11,820 nucleotides of DNA from positions 1 through 11,820 of the forward strand of contig JAEYVE010000192.1 of NCBI GenBank assembly GCA_023432025.1. The letters are read 5' to 3'. Under the pieces are notes generated by a model. That model searched no databases. It saw nothing but the letters and a program-made list of their open reading frames with translations, and was not told the DNA's origin. The translations under genes and the position numbers were made by a program. The DNA comes from Pseudomonadota bacterium (GTDB lineage: Bacteria; Myxococcota_A; Polyangia; Polyangiales; Polyangiaceae). Shown piece after piece: positions 7,079 through 11,820 of the stretch. The first letter of the stretch is position 1; every line of letters begins with the position of its first letter.

Positions 7079-8527
7079 TCAGAGCAAAAACGGCTGAGGC
7101 TTGGGCGCCGGCTTCTGCAGGCTCAGGCGCTCGGCGACCTCACCCGCCAAGTTGTCGAACAAGAACGCCACGGGCGGCGGCGCGTCTTCGTCCAAGTGCC
7201 GCACCGGCAAACCTTGGTGACTCGACTCCAAGAACGCGGGGTGGCGCGGAATGGTCGTGTCGAAGAGCCAGTCGCCGCGCAGCCCTTGCAGCGCATCTTG
7301 GAAGACGCCGAGCGAAGCGTGATGCCGCGTTTGCAGCATGTTGAGCACCACGCCAATCACCTCGGGGCGCTGCTCTTCCGGGAGGCTTCCGAGCCCATCG
7401 TCAAAGCGTTTGAACGAACGCGCCGCGATGACCTCCGCCTGGAGAACGCCCAAAACGTGTGTCACCGCGCCCAAAATGGGTCGCGTCGGTCCGAACACGC
7501 CGGACGGCGTATCCACGAGCACGACGTCCACGCGCTTCTCGAGCTCCTCGATCAAGCGGGGCCAGCCACCCTTCGGATCCAGCGCCAGCACCTCGGGATC
7601 CGGAAGGCTCTCGCCCACCGCCGGCAGCAGCTTGAGTCGCGGGTTCACCGTGTCGAGCAACGCCTCATCCAGCGTCGCGGCGCCCGCAACCACGTCGAGC
7701 GCACCGCGATTCACGCGCCCCCGCGCGTTGATGGCGGACAGCACGTCGCCGTTCACGTCCCCGTCCACCAGCACCACCGAGTGCCCACGCCGCGCCAAGC
7801 TGAGCGCCAGGTTCAGCGAAATCGTGCTCTTGCCGCAGCCGCCCTTGGGGCTGACGATGCCCAGAGAACGTGCGCCGCTGGCCACCTTGGACGAGCGCGG
7901 CGTCCGAGACGACGGGCTTTGGCTGGGCGACGGAGCCCCACTTCCCGGTGCGACCGAGCTGGACGCGCCGCTTTCCGTGGAGCCGGCGCTCGAGTTGGCG
8001 ACGGGCGCGCCCATGGACGGCGCCGGACGCGTGCTCGGATGAAACACGACGCCCTGACTCTCCAGCGACGCAGCCGCGGGGCTGGACACTTCCTCCGCCG
8101 GGCCCGATGCCACGTCGAGCTGACTCGGCGCCAAATTGTGCGTCTTGGTGACGGGCGGAACGCTGTCGAAGCCCCCCTCCAAAATGCTGGCCGCGCTCAC
8201 GGGGCTCGACACCTCACGGCGCTCCAGCGCCTCGAAGACGAGTCGGTCGAGCGGGCCGAGGGGCTCCGGCAACACCGAGGGCGTCTCCGCACGAAACACG
8301 AAGAAGCGCCCGTCACTCAGCGGAAAGAGCGAGTGAAATGCCTCACGCCCCGAGTTGTCGTTCGTGACGGCGCTGACCACTTGGCCGCTCTTCACGAAGA
8401 TGGTGGCCACGCGGTTGTCCGAGAGCGTCAGCTCGATGCCGGTATATTGCCGACCAATGCTGACGACCTGGAGCACCTGAGCGAGATCGAAATCGTGCAG
8501 GTCCCCCTGCATTACCGGAATTTTCAC
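7079..8527 (-). CDS. DUF4388 (PATAN)-ParA/MinD-like ATPase fusion
   Basis: A 482-residue cytosolic protein. Residues about 1-105 match DUF4388/PATAN (MQGDLHDFDLAQVLQVVS, then a beta-rich segment ending GRFFVFRA), a domain known from PatA-like and other signalling proteins. Residues about 110-217 are a low-complexity Ser/Pro/Ala linker. From about 218 it is a deviant Walker A ATPase of the ParA/MinD (SIMIBI) class: K228-GGCG-K233-ST carries both the signature and the P-loop lysine, and Asp339 in VVLVDTPSG is the Walker B/switch II position. These proteins dimerise on ATP and position cargo on nucleoid or membrane. No MinD-type amphipathic tail is obvious; the C-terminus ends PKPQPFLL. There is no adjacent parB, so chromosome segregation is unlikely. 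The GTG start overlaps the globin stop by 4 bp and has GGAGGA nine bases upstream (8542-8537). An internal ATG at 8512 is less well placed. Confidence 0.87.
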   Translation of the reverse strand: MKIPVMQGDLHDFDLAQVLQVVSIGRQYTGIELTLSDNRVATIFVKSGQVVSAVTNDNSGREAFHSLFPLSDGRFFVFRAETPSVLPEPLGPLDRLVFEALERREVSSPVSAASILEGGFDSVPPVTKTHNLAPSQLDVASGPAEEVSSPAAASLESQGVVFHPSTRPAPSMGAPVANSSAGSTESGASSSVAPGSGAPSPSQSPSSRTPRSSKVASGARSLGIVSPKGGCGKSTISLNLALSLARRGHSVVLVDGDVNGDVLSAINARGRVNRGALDVVAGAATLDEALLDTVNPRLKLLPAVGESLPDPEVLALDPKGGWPRLIEELEKRVDVVLVDTPSGVFGPTRPILGAVTHVLGVLQAEVIAARSFKRFDDGLGSLPEEQRPEVIGVVLNMLQTRHHASLGVFQDALQGLRGDWLFDTTIPRHPAFLESSHQGLPVRHLDEDAPPPVAFLFDNLAGEVAERLSLQKPAPKPQPFLL

Positions 8528-9090
8528 GACGGCTCGTCCTCCATGCCCAGGCGCGCTTCGTCGATTCCGGCGGAAGCGAGCTGAGACAAAAGAGCTGGTT
8601 CAGTGACAGTTTCGAGCGCCGCCGCCGAAGTGGAGTCGGGCGCGAGAGAAAGGGAGCCCATCCGCATGGTGGTGGAGAGCAGCATGTAGAGATGCGTCCA
8701 AGCGGCGCGCACGTCGGGCGTGAAGGCGTCACCCAAGCCGTAGTCGAGCGTCCAGATGAGCGCCTGCGCCACGACGCCGTAGGAGTCGTCGGGGATGTGG
8801 TAGAGCTCCGAGTGCCTGCGACCGAGCGCCAGAACCACGAGCATCAGGTCCTGTTCGGCCGGCACGTCCTCGCGCCACTCGGACGCCCGGTAGTCGACCG
8901 AGCTCACGACGAAGGCCAGCATTTTGACCAGCTTGCGCTTCTGCGCCGCGATGTCGTTGCTGAACAAGGACGCATAATCAGGACGCAGCTCGAACAGGCG
9001 CTTGTAGAAGAGATCCGCGGCCGTATCCGCAATGGGAACCACGAGACGCCAACTGTTACGGATAGCTATCTTTTCGGCTTCGGTCAGCAT
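8524..9090 (-). CDS. Single-domain bacterial globin
   Basis: A 188-residue heme protein of the Vitreoscilla haemoglobin/flavohaemoglobin type but with no reductase domain. Visible key positions: Tyr29 (B10) in LFYKRLF, Phe43 (CD1) in YASLF, Gln50 (E7) in AAQKRKL, and the proximal His93 (F8) in GRRHSELY. Tyr104 follows, and the H helix begins AWTHLYMLL. B10 Tyr with E7 Gln is the common ligand-binding pair of this family, fitting O2, NO or redox sensing or binding. The Glu that forms a proximal triad in Vitreoscilla haemoglobin appears replaced by Ser or Gly. After the globin fold (about residue 140) there is a 45-residue tail that may contact a partner. The ATG at 9090 has GGAG six bases upstream (9100-9097) and a second GGGGAGGAA further out. 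It is the first gene of a two-gene operon with the PATAN-ParA gene. Confidence 0.87.
   Translation of the reverse strand: MLTEAEKIAIRNSWRLVVPIADTAADLFYKRLFELRPDYASLFSNDIAAQKRKLVKMLAFVVSSVDYRASEWREDVPAEQDLMLVVLALGRRHSELYHIPDDSYGVVAQALIWTLDYGLGDAFTPDVRAAWTHLYMLLSTTMRMGSLSLAPDSTSAAALETVTEPALLSQLASAGIDEARLGMEDEPS
8537..8542 (-). promoter_or_regulatory. Ribosome binding site setting the GTG start of the ParA-like gene
   Basis: GGAGGA (read on the minus strand) lies inside the end of the globin gene, nine bases before the GTG at 8527-8525. This supports the 4-bp GTGA overlap over the internal ATG at 8512, which would be 24 bases away. Confidence 0.65.
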
Positions 9091-9174
9091 GGTGAACTCC
9101 AGGTTCCTCCCCTTGAACGGGCGCCAAACCTCGACATCGCAAGCAGCCAGCTCCGCTCACGCGCCCCCCAGGAG

Positions 9175-9195
9175 GTTCGACGCTAGGTCTCGAAC
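9175..9195. promoter_or_regulatory. Candidate operator palindrome upstream of the globin operon
   Basis: GTTCGA-N9-TCGAAC is a perfect 6-bp inverted repeat with centre-to-centre half-site spacing of 15 bp, starting 85 bp upstream of the globin ATG. The geometry fits a dimeric transcription factor, but I do not recognise the site as that of a known regulator, and it does not fit the FNR-type TTGAT-N4-ATCAA consensus. Confidence 0.4.
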
Positions 9196-9469
9196 GAACA
9201 CAGCCTTCGGCCTCGAGCGAAGATCTCGAAGACGAGCGCCGTGCCCCCTCGGTCGCGGCGAGTCCCGTGTGACATTTGTGAGCACGGGCCCGGTGATCCG
9301 CTCGCGGCCAGACTTACACCTTGGCGCTCACGGGACAACTTTTCGACGCGCTCGATACGCGCCGTGCCAACCGACTGTGCCAAATCCGGATCCGCCTGCC
9401 ACGGCTCTCGCCCACGACATGGTTCTGCGGCGCCTACATCCCTTCGTGTTTTCCTGCGCGTCTGGGCTC

Positions 9470-9485
9470 AGGCACGCCCGTTGCT
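9470..9485 (+). promoter_or_regulatory. Sigma-54 (-24/-12) promoter match for the CotH-like gene
   Basis: AGGCACG-N4-TTGCT matches the sigma-54 consensus TGGCACG-N4-TTGCW at every position but the first, with the required GG-N10-GC spacing (GG at 9471-9472, GC at 9483-9484). Expected transcription start is about 9496, only some 6 bases before the ATG at 9502. That fits the missing Shine-Dalgarno sequence but leaves an almost leaderless mRNA. No activator site was identified with certainty. Confidence 0.5.
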
Positions 9486-9501
9486 ACGTGCCCGCCCACC
9501 C

Positions 9502-11172
9502 ATGACCCAGAGCCACCCTCGTTCCTTCTCCAAGCGCGCACTCCCCCCCCTGGTGGTGCTCGCCGTAGCCGTGTCCGTCCAAGGCGCCTGTTCGGACACC
9601 ATCCACAACAACACGTACAACAACTACGGCCCCGGACAGGCCGGCAGCGTCGGGCAAGCGGGAGCAGACGGCACCGGCGGCACCGGCGGCACCGGCGGCT
9701 ATCCGGGCGCACCGGTCGCGGACACCACGGTCGGCAAACACAACGTCGATCTCTTCGGCAAGGTGGGGCACCGCTTCTGGTTTGCCGTCGCCGACGACCA
9801 GCTCGCTCAGCTGAACGAGCGCTACCCCGACCAAGGCGGGCCCATCTTCGACGGCCCCGCCTTCGGCCGTCCGCTCGACGGCGACCTGTATTCCCCGGGC
9901 GGGTCCACCGCCAACTACGTCGATCACCTGTGGCTCACGACCGCCGGCAAAAACGGTCGCACCGCGGACTACGGCAAGGTGCAAGTCAAGCTCGTCGGGC
10001 AGTCCACGGGGCGCGCCTGGAACACGCGCTCCATCCCCAACTTCAACATCGACTCCAACGAGTTCGTCAAAGGTCAGCGCATCGGCGGCTTCGAGCACCT
10101 GCGCCTGGGCAACGCGCAAGTCGGCAGCATTTTCCGCGAGCACATCACGCTCGAGCTCTACGACAAGCTCGGCTACCCGGCGCCGCTCTCCACGTACGCC
10201 TGGGTCACGAGCAACGTGTGGGGCCCCGACATCTCCATCCCGTACGTCCTGGTAGAGCGCTACAAGCGCAGCTTCTGCGAGCGCGAGCAAGCGCTGCTCG
10301 GCGGCGGGTGCGTCAACATGTGGGAGTTCGTCGGTGACTTCGCCCAGAACTACGACGAGCAGCCGCTTCCCCTGCGCCTGCCGGGCGGCATCCCGAGCGT
10401 GTTCGACGACCCGAGCTCGTGCCAAATCAACCAGTGCGACAACGAGCGCGTGAAGGAGCTCGAAGAGCTCCTGTTCGAAACCCCGCAAGGTGAAGGCTTC
10501 AAGGACGCTACGAAGGACTACGTGGACTGGCCCTCGTTCCACCGCTTCCAGTGCTTGTCTTGGGTGCTCGCCACCGGCGACGACGCCCTCCACAACCAGA
10601 ACAACGTGGTCCTCGTCGAGCGCAGCGACGGCAAGTTCCAGTATCTCCCCTACTCCGTCGACATCAGCCTGGGCCAGGATTGGTACCCGGTGGTGCCGCT
10701 GCCGGGCCACAACGTGCTCGCGCGCGGTTGCCAGCAAGACGAAGCGTGCTGGGACGACCTGATCGCCGAGTGCGAGGACGTCATCGAGCGTTTCACCGCG
10801 CTCGACCCCGTCGGGCTCCTGCAAGACGTGTACGCCACGTTGAAGAAGGAGGGCATGCTGCGTCCCGGAGACGACGGACGTTACGCCTTCCTGCAATCCT
10901 GGTTCGAGTCGCGCCTCGAAGAGCTCCCCAACGAGCTCGAAGACTACCGCGAGCCGCCGGCCGTCTGCGACTTCGGCCAAGTCGACTGCGGCGGCTACTG
11001 CGACTACCCGGAGTTCTGCGGCAACTGCGACCCGATCGATCACGGCGGAGGCCCGGTCCCCCCGAACAACGGTCTGGGCGGCGCGGGCGTGGGCGGCGGC
11101 GCGGGCGTGGGCGGCGCGGGCGCGGGCGGCGGCCAGTGCGAGCCCATCTTCGGCTATCCCGTCGGCAAGTAA
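9502..11172 (+). CDS. CotH-like (kinase-fold) lipoprotein
   Basis: A 556-residue exported protein. The signal peptide starts MTQSHPRSFSKRALPPLVV and ends at Cys30 in VQGAC, an atypical lipobox; a TGG-rich linker follows (9-bp unit repeated at 9670-9699). The core resembles CotH, a secreted protein with an atypical protein-kinase fold known from Bacillus spore coats and from surface proteins: FREHITLELYDKLGYPAP, then YVLVERYKRSFCE, then Trp354...GDDALHNQNN (Asp360, Asp361, His364, Asn365), then LPYSVDISLG. In typical family members the last motif is D-x-D; here the first Asp is Ser385, with Asp387 kept. Many Cys residues and a Cys-rich C-terminal part (CGGYCDYPEFCGNC) suggest disulfides outside the cytoplasm. 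It ends in a Gly-rich stretch and QCEPIFGYPVGK. The ATG at 9502 is chosen for the signal peptide; no Shine-Dalgarno sequence is visible. It is a single-gene unit with its own promoter and terminator candidates. Confidence 0.8.
   Translation: MTQSHPRSFSKRALPPLVVLAVAVSVQGACSDTIHNNTYNNYGPGQAGSVGQAGADGTGGTGGTGGYPGAPVADTTVGKHNVDLFGKVGHRFWFAVADDQLAQLNERYPDQGGPIFDGPAFGRPLDGDLYSPGGSTANYVDHLWLTTAGKNGRTADYGKVQVKLVGQSTGRAWNTRSIPNFNIDSNEFVKGQRIGGFEHLRLGNAQVGSIFREHITLELYDKLGYPAPLSTYAWVTSNVWGPDISIPYVLVERYKRSFCEREQALLGGGCVNMWEFVGDFAQNYDEQPLPLRLPGGIPSVFDDPSSCQINQCDNERVKELEELLFETPQGEGFKDATKDYVDWPSFHRFQCLSWVLATGDDALHNQNNVVLVERSDGKFQYLPYSVDISLGQDWYPVVPLPGHNVLARGCQQDEACWDDLIAECEDVIERFTALDPVGLLQDVYATLKKEGMLRPGDDGRYAFLQSWFESRLEELPNELEDYREPPAVCDFGQVDCGGYCDYPEFCGNCDPIDHGGGPVPPNNGLGGAGVGGGAGVGGAGAGGGQCEPIFGYPVGK
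9670..9699 (+). repeat. 9-bp tandem repeat coding a GTG linker
   Basis: GGCACCGGC is repeated three times exactly, followed by GGC, coding (GTG)3G just after the lipidated Cys of the CotH-like protein. In-frame and prone to slippage, it is likely a length-variable tether. Confidence 0.75.
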
Positions 11173-11191
11173 GCGTTGCGTTAGAACGCAC

Positions 11192-11233
11192 AGAGCGGCT
11201 CGAGCGCGCAAGCGCTCGGGCCGTTCTTCATTT
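11192..11233 (+). terminator. Strong intrinsic terminator of the CotH-like gene
   Basis: Bases 11192-11207 pair with 11212-11227 over 16 bp without a mismatch (two G-U pairs), capped by a GCAA tetraloop of the stable GNRA type, and followed by TTCATTT. It begins 20 bp after the TAA stop. This is the best terminator in the window. Confidence 0.85.
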
Positions 11234-11334
11234 CCGGGGGCGGCGACGAAGCTCGTCTCACGGTGCTCCCGCACTACCGGGCTTCCGTTTCCGGGGGCGG
11301 CAACGAAGCTCGTCTCACGGTGCTCCCGCACTAC
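11231..11334. repeat. Tandem repeat, two 47-bp copies, 57-bp period
   Basis: Copy 1 is 11231-11277 and copy 2 is 11288-11334. They differ at one base only (G11245 versus A11302). Each holds two small dyads: ACGAAGCTCGT (4-bp stem, 3-nt loop) and GTGCTCCCGCAC (4-bp stem, 4-nt loop). The 10-bp spacer between the copies also partly resembles the bases before copy 1, giving a period of 57 bp. The first copy overlaps the tail of the CotH terminator. It could be a dispersed intergenic repeat family of this genome; read on the minus strand the period is 19 codons, but no supported gene covers it. Confidence 0.85.
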
Positions 11335-11544
11335 GGCTTCTTTGCACGCCACCGCGCCGAGCTGTCGCGTGTCGCGGGGCGGCGTTAATGCACGGGTCGT
11401 CCGGGCTCAGTCGCAGAAGCGACGCGCGCTCTGTCGTGACGCACGAAAATCACATCCGGGCTGGCTCACCGCGCACCAAGAGCACTCGGGCGCGCGTCAT
11501 TTCGCTCTCTCGCGCGCGAGAATCGAGGCATCCTCGGCGACACC

Positions 11545-11820
11545 GTGCTCACGCCACGCTCACTCCTTCTCGTTCCCTTCGTCTTTTTATGCGCCTGCGC
11601 CGTCGAGCCCGACGACAGCGCGTCCTCGGGCACAGACACGGGCGGCGCGCCCAGCGCAGGCGGCGCCACCGCGAGCGGCGGGGCCAGCACCGGCGGCTCG
11701 GACACGGGCGGCGCATTTGGCTCGGGCGCCAGCGGCGGCGAGGCAACGGGCGGTACCGGCGGCGAGGCAACGGGCGGTACCGGCGGCACGGCGACGGGCG
11801 GCAGCGGTACGGGCGGCAGC
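11545..11820 (+). CDS. Gly-rich lipoprotein, N-terminal fragment (cut by right edge)
   Basis: A partial gene of 92 codons reaching the right edge. Starting at GTG 11545 the protein reads MLTPRSLLLVPFVFLCACAVEPDD: a short signal peptide with lipobox LCAC (Cys18), then an acidic patch, then a long Gly/Thr/Ser/Ala linker to the end of the window. The mature domain lies outside, so its function is unknown. The start is inferred from the signal peptide, since no ATG fits; the nearest purine-rich stretch, GAGG at 11525-11528, is too far upstream to be a good ribosome binding site. It has the same direction as the CotH-like gene but is separated from it by a terminator and repeats, so it is probably transcribed independently. 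Confidence 0.72.
   Translation, partial: MLTPRSLLLVPFVFLCACAVEPDDSASSGTDTGGAPSAGGATASGGASTGGSDTGGAFGSGASGGEATGGTGGEATGGTGGTATGGSGTGGS
11734..11805 (+). repeat. 24-bp tandem repeat in the lipoprotein linker
   Basis: Two exact 24-bp copies (11734-11757 and 11758-11781) coding GGEATGGT are followed by a third, diverged copy (11782-11805, GGTATGGS). The repeats are in frame and continue the Gly-rich tether after the signal peptide. Confidence 0.85.

Larger units (their letters stand above)
9091..9501. promoter_or_regulatory. 411-bp divergent control region, globin operon versus CotH gene
   Basis: No coding region is supported here, although a plus-strand frame is open from 9241. It must hold the promoters of both divergent units. 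Nearest the globin are two purine-rich ribosome binding sites; further out are a 21-bp palindrome (9175-9195), an inverted pair CTTCG-N8-CGAAG (9205-9222) and TCTCGAA twice (9188 and 9224, 36 bp apart). Nearest CotH is a sigma-54 type promoter match (9470-9485). Confidence 0.45.
11173..11544. other. 372-bp intergenic region with terminator and tandem repeat
   Basis: No gene is supported here. From left to right it holds the terminator (11192-11233), the two 47-bp repeat copies (11231-11334), a small hairpin GTCGC-AGAA-GCGAC (11410-11423), and a 7-bp GCGCGCG stem with a 14-nt loop (11490-11517). The last 30 bases precede the GTG start of the next lipoprotein gene. No promoter could be assigned by eye. 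Confidence 0.4.

Noticed and set aside
7079..8527. Chromosome or plasmid partition ParA
   Set aside because: The neighbour is a globin, there is no parB and no iterated centromere-like sites nearby, and the N-terminal DUF4388 points to signalling.
6854..8584. 576-codon plus-strand open frame opposite the ParA-like gene
   Set aside because: Arg/His/Ala-rich translation with no domain; the minus strand has DUF4388 and Walker motifs.
9241..9501. Upstream extension of the CotH-like frame by 87 codons
   Set aside because: The residues look non-coding, and the signal peptide begins at ATG 9502; the sigma-54 match also lies inside this stretch.
11231..11334. CRISPR array
   Set aside because: Only two copies with a 10-bp spacer, far shorter than CRISPR spacers, and no cas genes.
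9484..11352. 622-codon minus-strand open frame opposite the CotH-like gene
   Set aside because: It is a high-GC antisense shadow dominated by Val/Ala/Glu/Arg with no domain, while the plus strand has a signal peptide and CotH motifs. Its first 40 codons only read through the tandem repeat.

Overview
The window looks like the chromosome of a myxobacterium (Myxococcota, probably order Polyangiales). This rests on very high G+C with strong third-position G/C bias, a crowd of predicted lipoproteins whose lipobox cysteine is followed by long Gly/Thr/Ser/Ala linkers (GGTGG-type), a Cys-rich 'DCG' motif typical of myxobacterial secreted proteins, a DUF4388 (PATAN) fusion and a CotH-like secreted protein. 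This is a composition and family argument; no marker gene is present.

Layout, left to right. (1) 1-151, minus: N-terminus of a lipoprotein running off the left edge. (2) 439-3933, plus: a 1164-residue mosaic lipoprotein with a beta-rich N-terminal region, RTX-like calcium-binding repeats, a large unrecognised beta-rich region, a six-Cys motif and a C-terminal single-heme cytochrome c domain. It overlaps by 10 bp (3) 3924-5369, plus: a beta-propeller (FG-GAP-like) lipoprotein, so the two are probably translationally coupled. (4) 5626-6930, plus: a GH43-family glycoside hydrolase tethered as a lipoprotein, with all three expected catalytic acids. (5) 8524-9090 and 7079-8527, minus: a two-gene operon of a single-domain bacterial globin and a DUF4388-ParA/MinD-like ATPase, with stop and start overlapping by 4 bp. 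(6) 9502-11172, plus: a CotH-like lipoprotein preceded by a very good sigma-54 promoter match and followed by a strong intrinsic terminator. (7) 11545 to the right edge, plus: N-terminus of another Gly-rich lipoprotein.

Six of the eight well-supported genes encode exported lipoproteins: two cut by the window edges, the RTX/cytochrome protein, the propeller protein, GH43 and CotH. The window is therefore mainly an envelope/surface protein region, into which a cytosolic globin/ATPase operon is inserted in the opposite direction. The GH43 and ParA genes converge on a 148-bp gap holding a perfect 11-bp inverted repeat, a plausible shared terminator. The globin and CotH genes diverge from a 411-bp gap holding palindromes and the sigma-54 site. 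The 372-bp gap after CotH carries a terminator followed directly by a 57-bp-period tandem repeat, with a degenerate relative in the gap before GH43.

The most interesting candidates are the globin + PATAN-ParA pair (a possible heme/gas-responsive regulator of a positioning ATPase), the RTX/cytochrome c lipoprotein coupled to a propeller lipoprotein, and the repeat element beside the terminator. No tRNA, rRNA, CRISPR array, transposase or phage gene is visible. All family assignments are by eye from motifs; no database search was possible.
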